A stretch of 64,000 nt of DNA from Serratia inhibens (GCF_003591175.1 NZ_QYYG01000001.1:1674001-1738000), one strand, 5' to 3'. Counted from the stretch's first letter, positions 1-8,499 are shown. The notes: generated by a model from the letters alone, not told the origin. A program made the numbers and translations.

Positions 1-130
1 TTTCGCTTTCTTCGGTGATGCCATTCTCACTATCAAGATGACATTCCAGCGCCAGTACTCCCCGGCCGCAGGCCAATAAAACGCCGCACAACCCCAAATG
101 AGCAATAACTTTCTTCCCTATTTTCATCAT
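1..130 (-). CDS. Secreted fimbrial-locus protein, 5' part only
   Basis: The gene runs off the left edge and only the first 43 codons are visible. Two adjacent ATG codons start it at 130 and 127. The N-terminus is a clear signal peptide: a Lys-rich start, a hydrophobic stretch through LGLCGVLLACG, and a likely cut after VLA before LECHLDSENG. It lies downstream of the adhesin-like gene on the same strand, after a 346-base gap, so it is probably another subunit or adhesin of the fimbrial locus. The mature protein is not visible, so its role is inferred from context only. Confidence 0.6.
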   Translation of the reverse strand, partial: MMKIGKKVIAHLGLCGVLLACGRGVLALECHLDSENGITEESE

Positions 131-476
131 GCTATCTCCAGTGGTTTTATTCACATCGGCACTTAAGCGGCCGAACATCCAAAAACCTGCGGCCCTAAAC
201 CATATGCCGCCGTTAACATGCACTGCAGATCCCATGGGAATTACTGCTGACACCATGCTTACATTAAGGCTTAATCTCAGCCCCTGGATAAAAATAAAGA
301 AATAATAAAATCATGCCTGTTATTGTTTTAACTAGGTTTCTATCAATACATTTTGTTCAACGAGAGCTTGTTCATAGAGCAAACTGATGATCCGCCTGTT
401 GAATAAACGCATAACATCAGATAGTCCCCGCCAACCAGGGATTCCGGCGACGGTCGCGTTACGGTTTTTATGACAA
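131..476. other. AT-rich noncoding gap inside the fimbrial locus
   Basis: No open frame with a convincing start is visible here. Every other junction in the minus-strand fimbrial cluster below the usher is under 35 bases or overlapping, so this 346-base gap is exceptional. It could hold a promoter for the gene at 1-130, a terminator for the adhesin gene, or an RNA used by the nearby RT. A perfect 6-base stem with a 4-base loop lies at 478-493, overlapping the adhesin stop codon. I compared the gap by eye with the 3' end of the adhesin gene and saw no repeat. Confidence 0.5.
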
Positions 477-1325
477 TCAATCGTATTCGATTGTGTAAAT
501 AAACGATGTGGAGTACGACCCAGCGCGAGGGGATGTCACGGTAGCCCCAAATTTTGCCTGAACCGTATAATGTCGACCATCACCCTCAACCCGGATGGGA
601 CCGCGAGGCGGTTCGGTCCACAATGTCAATCCGTCGGTCGGGGACACCGTTGTGGGCCCAGTCACGGAAAATCGCACATCCCAGTCCCCATCGCCGAGGC
701 ACACAACATCAAGATCCACAGACTTTGACACGTTCGCAGTTGTATTGCCCAATTCGACTACATTCGGCGCGGAGACCGCACAAGACCGGGTCCCCTCACT
801 ATTGAGCGTAGTACTGTAATGCAATGTGCCACCCCATTTTCCGTTTGAGTCCACCTTGCACACAGGAACATTCCAGACGACGTAGCGTCGGTTGTAACTC
901 GCACCCCAACCGCGTCCTGCATACGGCAGTGGTCTACCCGCCAAATGCGTATTCCACAGCAGTTGCAGGGCCGACTGTAAAGTCCCGGGACCCTTGAGAG
1001 GTATACATGCCCATGAGGCGGCGCTTCGGATTTCCCATGAATCGTATGCGTCACCCATATCGTGATTTGCCAATAGGCCAAAATTGCTGGAGCAAGACCT
1101 ACAACGCGAAGGTTGGCCGATTATGGCATTTGTAATAATGACAGGATCCTTCACGCGCTTCGGCCATTGAACGGTCAAAGGGAATTCGCCGTTGCCAAAT
1201 ACTTCGGTGTTCAAATCGTATGCGTTTGCCGGAGGAATCGTTGCAGCGCACAGGAGAATTGCGAACAAGCCACCGATGAGGAGTAAAGTTGATTGCGCAG
1301 TATGTTTTTCGGCTGTGTATGCCAT
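477..1325 (-). CDS. Putative two-domain fimbrial tip adhesin
   Basis: A secreted protein of about 282 aa. I start it at the ATG at 1325; an in-frame TTG at 1340 would add five residues, and neither has a strong ribosome site. The signal peptide ends near PPANA before YDLN. The C-terminal half looks like a pilin domain: it begins with a CAVSAPNVVELG segment, typical of the first pilin strand with its cysteine, and ends with an aromatic-x-aromatic tail (IYTIEYD). The N-terminal half is Trp- and Cys-rich (CRSC, SWACI) and resembles no domain I recognise, as expected of a receptor-binding domain. Its place after the minor pilins fits a tip adhesin, as in MrpH-type loci. Its base composition looks less GC-rich than that of the pilin genes. 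The adhesin role is inferred. Confidence 0.55.
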   Translation of the reverse strand: MAYTAEKHTAQSTLLLIGGLFAILLCAATIPPANAYDLNTEVFGNGEFPLTVQWPKRVKDPVIITNAIIGQPSRCRSCSSNFGLLANHDMGDAYDSWEIRSAASWACIPLKGPGTLQSALQLLWNTHLAGRPLPYAGRGWGASYNRRYVVWNVPVCKVDSNGKWGGTLHYSTTLNSEGTRSCAVSAPNVVELGNTTANVSKSVDLDVVCLGDGDWDVRFSVTGPTTVSPTDGLTLWTEPPRGPIRVEGDGRHYTVQAKFGATVTSPRAGSYSTSFIYTIEYD

Positions 1326-1368
1326 GAGGGGGTTATCCAACTTAAGTCATATATCTGGCAAAGCGAAA

Positions 1369-2346
1369 TCAACCTTTCCCTGCGGGTTGGTTCAGCATAC
1401 GCTCTGCCCATATTCTCCACCGTGCCTCGTACGCACGCACCCGCAATTCAGTCTCTGTCGATGACAGCCCCTGTCGGCGAGCCTGCTCGTAAAGCCGCGC
1501 GCGTCGTGCACGATGGTTTTCCAGCGCTCTGGGCGCTATGGTGGCCCCCGTGGGGGTAAACCATACCCCCAGCCAGTCAAAACCCTGCGCGATCCTGCCC
1601 AGTTGGGTTTTGTCCGGGTGGGTTTCAAAACCGCCCAGGTCAAAAAATTCGTGCAGCCGCTTAACGCAGCGCCGCAGTTGCCAGCGGGTGCGGGTAAACA
1701 ACAAAAAGTCATCCATATAGCGCGCATACCACAGGCCCTCCTGAGCGTTAAAAAAGTTATCTACGTGGTGCAACAGGCTGCCGCCAATCAGCGGGCTCAG
1801 CGCACAACCCCGGCAGATGCCGCTGGGTGGGGTATAAAACTCACCGCCGTCTTCTACGCTGTAGTGCACATATTGCTGAATCACATCAAACAGCACCGGG
1901 TCGGCCACATGCCATTTCAGCTGATTGGTCACCTGATGCTTACGGATATGCCGGTAGTAACCGCGAATGTCCGTTCGGTAGACAAAAGCGTATTCTCCGC
2001 CGGCCAAGGCAGCCCGCACTTCCGCTACCGAAACCACGCTACCGCCATGCCCGCGCAAATGCAGGCAACGCGCGGGTTTTGGCAACAGCGGTTCCGCCAA
2101 CAACGCGGCCCACTTCAATATCAGCGCATCCTGCGCACACCACTGCACCCAACTGCGGCCACCCCGCCGCAACACCTGCATCGGCGCCAGCCGGTAATGC
2201 CCACTTTGCAGTTGCCGATAGAGCCGGTCGCCCTGCTGCGCCCAGTGAAAGCGCAAATGCCAAATGTCCGCATTGGGCGGCGCATGGCGGCGACGTTGGC
2301 ACAGCCAGCGCCAGGCTGCATGCCATGCCGCCGCGCGGTTATTCAT
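1369..2346 (-). CDS. Reverse transcriptase embedded in the fimbrial operon
   Basis: A protein of 325 aa with a complete RT palm. Asp126 lies in the YRTDIRGYY block, SGICRGCALSPLIGG (176-189) is the motif-4 block, YMDD sits at 210-213, and FDWLGVWF (256-263) matches the motif-7 block. An LHLRGHGGSVVSV segment (95-107) precedes the palm, as in group II intron-like RTs. There is no maturase, endonuclease or fused domain; about 60 Arg-rich residues follow the palm. The start ATG overlaps the end of the preceding pilin gene in the 8-base string ATGAATAA, which implies translational coupling and co-transcription with the pili. Motif 4 has SPL where diversity-generating retroelement RTs have a Ser-Gln pair, and there is no room upstream for a retron msr-msd. 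Function unknown; RT assignment is secure. Confidence 0.93.
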   Translation of the reverse strand: MNNRAAAWHAAWRWLCQRRRHAPPNADIWHLRFHWAQQGDRLYRQLQSGHYRLAPMQVLRRGGRSWVQWCAQDALILKWAALLAEPLLPKPARCLHLRGHGGSVVSVAEVRAALAGGEYAFVYRTDIRGYYRHIRKHQVTNQLKWHVADPVLFDVIQQYVHYSVEDGGEFYTPPSGICRGCALSPLIGGSLLHHVDNFFNAQEGLWYARYMDDFLLFTRTRWQLRRCVKRLHEFFDLGGFETHPDKTQLGRIAQGFDWLGVWFTPTGATIAPRALENHRARRARLYEQARRQGLSSTETELRVRAYEARWRIWAERMLNQPAGKG

Positions 2347-2866
2347 ACTCCAGGCTAAAGGTCGCCACCGCGCTGAACGGCCCGCGTTCGATGGCTTTAT
2401 GCTTCAGCGCGTCCGGTTCACCCTGCACATAGGCGTGCGCCGTCAGAATGTTGGCCCCACTCACCAATGCCTGCGCCTTGCCTGGCTGGTTAATCGGCAA
2501 GGGATCGCCCTGCGGGGTTTCCATACCGATGGCGATGCCGCTGGCCTGGCTGGCACCGTTCAGTGCCAGCAGCCCCGGCAACGCGGTACTTTCATTGCCG
2601 CTGAACGTCACCTTGACCGTTTTGCCCAGGCTCAGATCGCACTGCGCCAGATGCAGCTCAAACGGCTGACCGTGGGTGCGGGTGTTCATATACAGGTACT
2701 TGTCGATCACCGTGTCAAAATCCAGCACCACCGTTTCATCGCCCGGCGGGATCACGCAGGGTTCGGCCACCAGCGCGCCATGCAGGCGCATATTGTCCGC
2801 CGCCAGACTCAACTGGCTGCACAGCAGCAGCGCCGCCGTTGCGCACCAGCCTGCTTTATTCACCAT
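2339..2866 (-). CDS. Fimbrial subunit (minor pilin)
   Basis: A pilin of 175 aa from the ATG at 2866, chosen because a GGAGAAG ribosome site sits just upstream; an ATG at 2884 overlapping the previous stop is the alternative. The signal peptide ends near LSLAA before DNMRLHG. The protein has the pilin layout: a first-strand cysteine in AEPCVIPPGDETVVLDF, a second cysteine in LAQCDLSLGKTVKVTFSG, and a C-terminal ATFSLEYE strand for donor-strand exchange. Its last codons overlap the RT start by 8 bases. It is a structural component of the pilus, probably in the tip fibrillum. Confidence 0.88.
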   Translation of the reverse strand: MVNKAGWCATAALLLCSQLSLAADNMRLHGALVAEPCVIPPGDETVVLDFDTVIDKYLYMNTRTHGQPFELHLAQCDLSLGKTVKVTFSGNESTALPGLLALNGASQASGIAIGMETPQGDPLPINQPGKAQALVSGANILTAHAYVQGEPDALKHKAIERGPFSAVATFSLEYE

Positions 2867-2880
2867 GGTTCTTCTCCGGC

Positions 2881-3357
2881 TCATTGGTACACCGCCAGCA
2901 GGGTGGCCGTAGCTTCAAACGCCCCTTCTTTCAGCGCTGCGCCCGGCCGTTTGACCGGCACCGCCGCAAGCGTTGGCGGCGCGTTCAACTTGATCGGGAT
3001 CGGTTGATTCAACGTAAACCGCTTGCCGTTTTGCAGCAGGCGGATAGCCAGATCCTCCACGTTGCTCTCGATCGCCGCCTCGTCGTAATCCGCCGGGGTG
3101 CCGACCACTTCCAGCGTCATGCTCCATGCCCCGGCACCGGGGCCGCAGGTGACCCGGTAGTTCACCGGTTGCAGGTAGTTAACGCCATCCACTTTGGTGA
3201 CCCCAACCCGGTTGCCGAAATCGACATCTACCTCGCCACCGTCGTTGATGGTGCACGGCGGCGGTTCGATCAGGGTGCCGGAAAAACGCATGTTGTCCGC
3301 CGCCGCTGCCGGGCCGCCGAGGGCCATTAACAGAAAAATGCTGCCGTATCGCGCCAT
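2881..3357 (-). CDS. Fimbrial tip-fibrillum subunit (PapK/PapE/MrpF-like)
   Basis: A pilin of 158 aa from the ATG at 3357. A GTG at 3375 is possible but lies within the overlap with the previous gene. The signal peptide ends in PAAAA before DNMRFSG. The motif PPPCTINDGGEVDVDFG is typical of Pap/Mrp tip-fibrillum subunits. A second cysteine (YRVTCGPG) completes the disulfide, and the protein ends ATATLLAVYQ. Stop and start codons of this gene and the next overlap or nearly touch, consistent with one polycistronic message. Confidence 0.88.
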   Translation of the reverse strand: MARYGSIFLLMALGGPAAAADNMRFSGTLIEPPPCTINDGGEVDVDFGNRVGVTKVDGVNYLQPVNYRVTCGPGAGAWSMTLEVVGTPADYDEAAIESNVEDLAIRLLQNGKRFTLNQPIPIKLNAPPTLAAVPVKRPGAALKEGAFEATATLLAVYQ

Positions 3358-3371
3358 TGCCTCAGCCCCTT

Positions 3372-3869
3372 TCACTGGTATTCCACCTTCATGGTCGCCC
3401 CGGCGGAGAAGGCCCCGCCGCTCAACGTCGCCCCGGCCTGCTTGACCGGCACCGCCTCAAACGTTGGCATATTGGGGTAGGTAAAATTCACCCAGGTGTT
3501 GATCGGCTGCCGATTGCCGTTGCGCAACAGCGCCACCCCCAAATCATCCTTGTTGGTTTTCAGCACGTCAGTATCAAAGCCGGCGCCGGTACCCTGGATT
3601 TGCAGTTTCATCGCATTGTTCGGCGCGTTTTTACACTCCACCGAGTACACCACCGGCTGTTTCTTGTAACTGCCGTCGATGCGGGTGGTCATGACGTCGT
3701 TACCGAAATTCACTTCGATCAGGTTATTGTCGTTAATCACACAGGGCGGTGGCGCGACGATGGTCACTGTCACTTTGATCGTAGTGACCGCCTGCACCTG
3801 CTGGCCGTACAACAACACCAACGCCGCCAGCCCACAGCCGGGCAAACACTGTCTAAATTTTGCCTTCAT
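3372..3869 (-). CDS. Fimbrial tip-fibrillum subunit
   Basis: A pilin of 165 aa. I use the ATG at 3869, which has an AAGGGA ribosome site six bases upstream. Upstream in-frame ATGs at 3887 and 3875 would overlap or crowd the stop of the previous gene. The signal peptide ends near QQVQA. The motif APPPCVINDNNLIEVNFG marks the Pap/Mrp tip-subunit family, and it is a clear paralogue of the gene just downstream (2881-3357). A second cysteine is in YSVECKNAP and the C-terminus is GATMKVEYQ. Confidence 0.88.
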   Translation of the reverse strand: MKAKFRQCLPGCGLAALVLLYGQQVQAVTTIKVTVTIVAPPPCVINDNNLIEVNFGNDVMTTRIDGSYKKQPVVYSVECKNAPNNAMKLQIQGTGAGFDTDVLKTNKDDLGVALLRNGNRQPINTWVNFTYPNMPTFEAVPVKQAGATLSGGAFSAGATMKVEYQ

Positions 3870-3879
3870 GCCCATTCCC

Positions 3880-4536
3880 TTAGTCATAGCTGAGCTGGAA
3901 ATCCACCACCGCCGCGTAGGCGCCTGGCAATAACCGCGCACGGGTGCGCTCCGGCGTAATACGGTAATTCAGCGCGTTTTGCCCCACCGCCAGCGCCAGT
4001 GGCGCCCCGCGACTGCCAAGGCGGATATCCCTGCCGCGCTCATCACTAATGCGCAACGCCAGCCCGGAAGCGCCGTGCACCTTCACCAGTTCCGGGTTGT
4101 CAGCATCCGCCGGGGCGATAAAACTCACCGACACCGCCGGCTGATGGGCGCTCCACAGCAGATTGCCGGTGCGTTGATCCCGGTTGACGGCCGGGCCGCG
4201 CAGGCAGTCGCGTAGGTGCAATTGCAGGTTCACTGGCGCACCGCGATCGCCCACCTTCGCCAGCTGTGCAGTAGCCGTATTGCCCAGTTGCACCGCCTGA
4301 TACGCGGAGGCCATCTCCAGCCGGCAGGCGCTTTCGGTCAGTTCGCCGCGCACATGCAGCACGCCATGGGCCCCTTCCACCTGCCAGCTATTCGCCGCTA
4401 TGGCTGACGGCATCAGCCACAGCATCACGCACAGGCACGCCGGTACCATCATCACCACTGCGGTAATCACCAGGGCATACAACCATTCATGGCGGTGGTA
4501 ACCGCCGCCGTTCCATCGCCGGGATGTTCTTCGCAT
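3880..4536 (-). CDS. Fimbrial minor subunit with long N-terminal leader
   Basis: A protein of 218 aa following the chaperone gene by 29 bases. The N-terminus is unusual: an Arg/His-rich stretch of about 18 residues precedes a long hydrophobic segment ending near PSAIAA, giving an extended signal peptide. The mature part is pilin-like, with cysteines in LTESACRLEM and LRDCLRG and a C-terminal AAVVDFQLSYD strand. Position after usher and chaperone fits an MrpE- or PapJ/K-type minor subunit. The exact equivalent cannot be named from sequence reading alone. Confidence 0.82.
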   Translation of the reverse strand: MRRTSRRWNGGGYHRHEWLYALVITAVVMMVPACLCVMLWLMPSAIAANSWQVEGAHGVLHVRGELTESACRLEMASAYQAVQLGNTATAQLAKVGDRGAPVNLQLHLRDCLRGPAVNRDQRTGNLLWSAHQPAVSVSFIAPADADNPELVKVHGASGLALRISDERGRDIRLGSRGAPLALAVGQNALNYRITPERTRARLLPGAYAAVVDFQLSYD

Positions 4537-4565
4537 CGCTTATCCACCTGTTGTGTCAGTGAGCC

Positions 4566-5315
4566 TTATTTGCTGCCCGCTACCGCCTGGCAGCTCGCGC
4601 CGTTACAGTTAAAACTCAGTTGCGGGCGGCCGCCGTAGTCGTTGACGTAAGTCAGCACCGGCGCGTTACCCAACGCAGAGGCCGCAACCTTCAGCGGCGC
4701 ACTGCCCTTGGGCGCTACCATCAGCGGTTCGAAGCCCGGTGCGCTGGCACCGCCCTTTTTGCTGCTGGCGTCCACCAGCGTCACGTAATACGGCGTCGGG
4801 TTATTCACCTGGTAGCTGTCGCCCTGTTTGGTCAGGGTCAGTTTTTCCTGCCACGGCGCGCTGGCTTCCGGGTTAGCTACCGCAATCGCCTTCGGCCGGT
4901 AGAACAGCTTGATGCGGGTTTGCAGCGCCAGTTGCAGCGTGTTGGGTTTGTCGCTCTTCGGCGGGATCTCGCGCAGGTTGAAGTAGAACAGCGTTTCGCG
5001 ATCCTGCGGCAACGTATTGGCGGCTGGCAGCCCCTGCACTTTCACCTGGCTTTTGGCCCCCGGCTCCAGGCGCTGCACCGGCGGCAATACCGTCAATGGG
5101 CTGGTGATTTTTTTGCCGTTGGCGTCTTCGATCCAGCCCTGCGCCAGGTACGGCAGCTGCTTGTTCTCGTTGCTGATGCTCATGCTCACCGACTTGTCGC
5201 CGCCGCTGAAGATCACCCGGGTGCGGTCCAGCGCGATGGCGGCCGTTGCCTGTTGGGCGCACAGCAGGCCCGCCAGGCCGCCGGCAATTAATGTCACTAG
5301 ATTATTGGTTTTCAT
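4566..5315 (-). CDS. Periplasmic fimbrial chaperone (PapD/FimC family)
   Basis: A protein of 249 aa with signal peptide cut near QQATA before AIALDRTRVIF, the usual start of the mature G1 region. Hallmarks include NENKQLPYLAQGWIED, the ETLFYFNLREIPP segment that contributes to subunit capping, and FYRPKAIA. It folds pilins in the periplasm and hands them to the usher by donor-strand complementation. It follows the usher by 6 bases. Cysteines near the C-terminus (FNCNGASCQ) suggest the conserved disulfide of the second domain. Confidence 0.95.
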   Translation of the reverse strand: MKTNNLVTLIAGGLAGLLCAQQATAAIALDRTRVIFSGGDKSVSMSISNENKQLPYLAQGWIEDANGKKITSPLTVLPPVQRLEPGAKSQVKVQGLPAANTLPQDRETLFYFNLREIPPKSDKPNTLQLALQTRIKLFYRPKAIAVANPEASAPWQEKLTLTKQGDSYQVNNPTPYYVTLVDASSKKGGASAPGFEPLMVAPKGSAPLKVAASALGNAPVLTYVNDYGGRPQLSFNCNGASCQAVAGSK

Positions 5316-5321
5316 TGCTCT

Positions 5322-7868
5322 CTACTCTTTAACAGTGTTTAACGCCTTGCCGTTGGCCACCGGGCCGCAAGGCAGTAACAGATTGGTCAATTGGCCAGGC
5401 GACAGCGTCTGCGGCAGGGTAAAGCCGCACTGCTCCGCGCCGCCCCAGCTCACGCTCATGGCTTCCCCGGCGTTGATGCCGCTCAGGTAGACTTCGCCGT
5501 TGTCATTGATAATGCCCACCTCCTGCCGCTTGCCGTTGCGCACCGTGGCGCCAAACGGCGGGGCAGAACCGTCCGCCAGCCGCACTACCGCCATCGCCTT
5601 CTCGCCGGCGATCACCTCAAAGTGCCGGTAGCCGATAGCGCCTTCGGTCAGGGTGGCCTGCGCCACGCTCTGGCTGACTTCGGCGTTTTCCGGCAACGTG
5701 TTCAGATCGATACTGAACTGGTTGCGGTAGTAACTGCCGACATCCACCACCACCGCTTTACCGAAGGCATTGGTCAGGGTCGGTGAGCTGTAACCGCGGA
5801 TCGGGATCCCCGGCACGCCGTCGGTATCCAGCAACATACGGGTGCCACCGCTCATGCTGCTGCGGTGCAACGCCGCCCCTTTCAGGGTGGCGGTCGCGCC
5901 GCCCTGCATCGACAGCCCCAGCGAGCTGTACTGCCCGGCCTGGTAGCTGGCGCTGGCGTTCACCTGGCTGAGATCGCCGCTGTGGCTGTAGTAGCCGCTG
6001 GCTGTCGCGCCGCTGCGCGCAGTACCGGCGCTCACCTGGTAGGTGTCGCGCTCATTGAGCCGGTCGTAATACCCCACCTGATGGGTGTTATCGTTGCGGT
6101 TGTAACTGCCGCTGTAGCTCAGTGAGCCATTGCTGCCCCACGGCAGCGACAGCGACAGGTACATGCCGTCGTCATTGGTGCCGTTATATTTGTTGCGATA
6201 GCCGGTCAGCGACAGGCTGATATTCCTGAAGCGCCCCAGGTCGAAATAGCGCGACAGCGTCAGGTTGTAACGGTCATTCGCCGGCCGGTCCCAGTAGGTC
6301 TGGTGGTTGTAGTTGAGATAGGCACTCAACCCCAGATCGCGGAACTGCTGGTTAAAGGTGATGGTGTACATCTCCTTGCTGCTGTTGGTTCGCGTACCGT
6401 CGCGGCGTGCATCCAGGTATTCGCCCATCGACATATAGTTGCGTTCCGAGAAGCGGTAACCGGCAAAGGTCACCTGGCTGTCATAGTCGTCAAAGCGCTT
6501 GGAATAGCTCAGGCGGTATGAACCGCCGCTCAGCGTGCCCTGCTGCGGCAGGTTGGCGCGTGACTGGGTGGCATCGAACGACAGTGCGCCGAACATCATC
6601 AGGTCACGCCCCACCCCCAGCGCCAGCGCGTTGTAATCGCCGCCCGCCACGCCGCCGCCGTACAGCGACCAGCCGTTGCTCACGCCCCAGGAAAACTCGC
6701 CGGTGCCGAACATCGGCCCGTCGCTATGGTGTTCCCAGTCCGCCGGCCGGCCGGCCGCCACCTTGTAACGCACCGAGCCGGGCCGGGTCAGGTACGGGAT
6801 GCTGGCGGTGTCCATCTTGAACTCCTGCACGCTGCCGTCCTGCTCTTCCACCCGCACGTCCAACTGGCCGCTGACCGCATCGTTGATGTCCTGAATGCGG
6901 AACGGCCCCGCCGCCACCTGGGTCTCATACAACACGCGCCCTTGCTGGCGAATAATCACCTTGGCGTTGCTGCGCGCCACGCCGGTCACCTCCGGCGCAT
7001 AGCCGCGCAGGTTGGGCGGCAGCATGTTGTCGTCGGTCACCAGGCTGGCGCCGGCAAAACGCACGCTGTCGAAGATGTCGGAGTTTAAATAGTCCTCGCC
7101 CATCGTCAGCCTGGCACCCAGCTTCGGCAGTGCGCGGTAAGCGTAGTAACGGCTCCAGTCCCAGCTGGTGCGGGTCGGCTCGCCCGAGCCACCCTGGTGA
7201 TCCAGCCGCGATTGCCAGTCTGCCCGCAGGCGCCAGGCGCCCAGATTGCCGCCAAGGGTGCCGTTGCCGCTGAGGTTATAACTCTGCGTGCCCTGCTTTT
7301 GCTGGCGCTGGCTTTGCGCATTCAGGTTGTAATCAAACAGCACCCCCGGGATCCCCTCGTCCCAGCGTGAAGGCGGGTCCCAGTTTTCTGCGGTATATTC
7401 CAGATACGCCTGCGGAATATTCAGGTACAGCGCCGCCGCGCCTAAATCGCCGCGCACTTCCATCCCCTCCAGGCTGCGGGGATCCAGACACTGGTTTTGG
7501 TGCCACCAGGTCAATTTCAGTAATGCAGACTCTTTTAACCCCAGTTGTTCAACCAACTGCGGCGTAATACAGGCTTCACTGCCTTTGGCATCGTCATCCG
7601 GCGGGTAAAACGCCACCGGCTGATCGGTTAATGTCTGTTTATTAATATGCACGGAAAACAGATAATCGCCGGGCATAATAAAATTGCCGCGAGAAAACTG
7701 CTCCAGGTCAATATTGGCGCGATCCGTCACATCCAGTACGTCGGTATTGAATTCAATATCAGCAGCTGCGACATTGGCAGCATTCCCCGCCAGAATAAAG
7801 GCGATCAATAGCCCCAAAATTCGCGGTCGTATTTTCCCTATACAGCCATATGACGGAGTAGTTGACAT
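5322..7868 (-). CDS. Fimbrial outer-membrane usher (PapC/FimD family)
   Basis: A protein of 848 aa, the normal length for this family. The signal peptide ends near NVAAA, followed by the periplasmic N-domain starting IEFNTDVLDVTDRANIDL. The middle contains FRIQDINDAVSGQLDVRVEEQDG (plug region), then many alternating Tyr/Gly-rich beta-barrel strands. The C-domain has LTEGAIGYRHFEVIAG and a terminal cysteine pair (CGFTLPQ...LLPCG). It forms the secretion pore and assembly platform for the pilus. Gene order pilin, pilin, usher, chaperone matches Mrp/Pap-type loci. Confidence 0.97.
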   Translation of the reverse strand: MSTTPSYGCIGKIRPRILGLLIAFILAGNAANVAAADIEFNTDVLDVTDRANIDLEQFSRGNFIMPGDYLFSVHINKQTLTDQPVAFYPPDDDAKGSEACITPQLVEQLGLKESALLKLTWWHQNQCLDPRSLEGMEVRGDLGAAALYLNIPQAYLEYTAENWDPPSRWDEGIPGVLFDYNLNAQSQRQQKQGTQSYNLSGNGTLGGNLGAWRLRADWQSRLDHQGGSGEPTRTSWDWSRYYAYRALPKLGARLTMGEDYLNSDIFDSVRFAGASLVTDDNMLPPNLRGYAPEVTGVARSNAKVIIRQQGRVLYETQVAAGPFRIQDINDAVSGQLDVRVEEQDGSVQEFKMDTASIPYLTRPGSVRYKVAAGRPADWEHHSDGPMFGTGEFSWGVSNGWSLYGGGVAGGDYNALALGVGRDLMMFGALSFDATQSRANLPQQGTLSGGSYRLSYSKRFDDYDSQVTFAGYRFSERNYMSMGEYLDARRDGTRTNSSKEMYTITFNQQFRDLGLSAYLNYNHQTYWDRPANDRYNLTLSRYFDLGRFRNISLSLTGYRNKYNGTNDDGMYLSLSLPWGSNGSLSYSGSYNRNDNTHQVGYYDRLNERDTYQVSAGTARSGATASGYYSHSGDLSQVNASASYQAGQYSSLGLSMQGGATATLKGAALHRSSMSGGTRMLLDTDGVPGIPIRGYSSPTLTNAFGKAVVVDVGSYYRNQFSIDLNTLPENAEVSQSVAQATLTEGAIGYRHFEVIAGEKAMAVVRLADGSAPPFGATVRNGKRQEVGIINDNGEVYLSGINAGEAMSVSWGGAEQCGFTLPQTLSPGQLTNLLLPCGPVANGKALNTVKE

Positions 7869-7922
7869 CCGCAGACCCTTATCAATAATTATTTAATTCG
7901 CAGTTACAGCCTTCAGGCAGGT

Positions 7923-8468
7923 TTAGTAGTAATCCATTTTAAAGCGCACGGTGGAGTAATAACTCCCGGCCTTCATTACCTGATTATTGCCAATCAACCG
8001 CAGGCCATAATTAAATTCCATGGTACCGGGTTGAATTTCATTTTTTGCCATGGGCATACCGGGTGCGGCGACATTCCCACGTTTATCGGATATTTGCAGG
8101 GCAATGCCCTTCGCGTTACCGTCAATACCAAATAATCCGGCATCTTCTCTGCCGTCAAAGGTCACGGCAAAATATCGCCAGTCATCCAGTGCAGGGTTGA
8201 ATTTCTCTAACGTGCAATTCACCAGCTTAATAGTAAACTCATGCAACTCGCCCTGGCCGTCACGAATAATCTGGCTGACGGGCAGCGTCGCCAGGGTTAT
8301 GGTTTGGTCAAGGCTTTCGGTATCAATGGCGCAGGCGGAGGCGATAATCCTGCCATTCACGGTCACTTCGCCACGCCCCTGATTGGCCGATTGCGCCAAA
8401 GAGGAACACAGCAACAGATTAACTAACACCGCACTGTGCAATATCCTTTTGCCATGCTGTGAATGCAT
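7923..8468 (-). CDS. Fimbrial subunit (PapH/MrpB-like position)
   Basis: A protein of 181 aa. The ATG at 8468 is preceded by GGGAGAAGG; an ATG at 8483 would put that ribosome site inside the gene. The signal peptide ends near SLAQS before ANQGRGEVTVNG. Cysteines 46 and 85 form the pilin pair, and it ends VRFKMDYY. The location between the major pilin and the usher is that of PapH/MrpB, which anchors and terminates the rod. The assignment to that role is by position. Confidence 0.85.
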   Translation of the reverse strand: MHSQHGKRILHSAVLVNLLLCSSLAQSANQGRGEVTVNGRIIASACAIDTESLDQTITLATLPVSQIIRDGQGELHEFTIKLVNCTLEKFNPALDDWRYFAVTFDGREDAGLFGIDGNAKGIALQISDKRGNVAAPGMPMAKNEIQPGTMEFNYGLRLIGNNQVMKAGSYYSTVRFKMDYY

Positions 8469-8499
8469 ACCTTCTCCCCACATAACGAGTTAATAAGCA

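Noticed and set aside
1..2346. Classical diversity-generating retroelement
   Set aside because: The RT motif 4 reads SPL rather than a Ser-Gln form, and I see no template/variable repeat pair within the window. Sequence left of position 1 is unseen, so this is not fully excluded.
1513..2358. Long plus-strand open frame opposite the RT gene
   Set aside because: It is the antisense of a gene with complete RT motifs, has a Gln/Arg-rich composition typical of shadow frames, and no ribosome site.
2339..2884. Retron (msr-msd upstream of the RT)
   Set aside because: The upstream DNA is pilin coding sequence that overlaps the RT start, leaving no room for an msr-msd.
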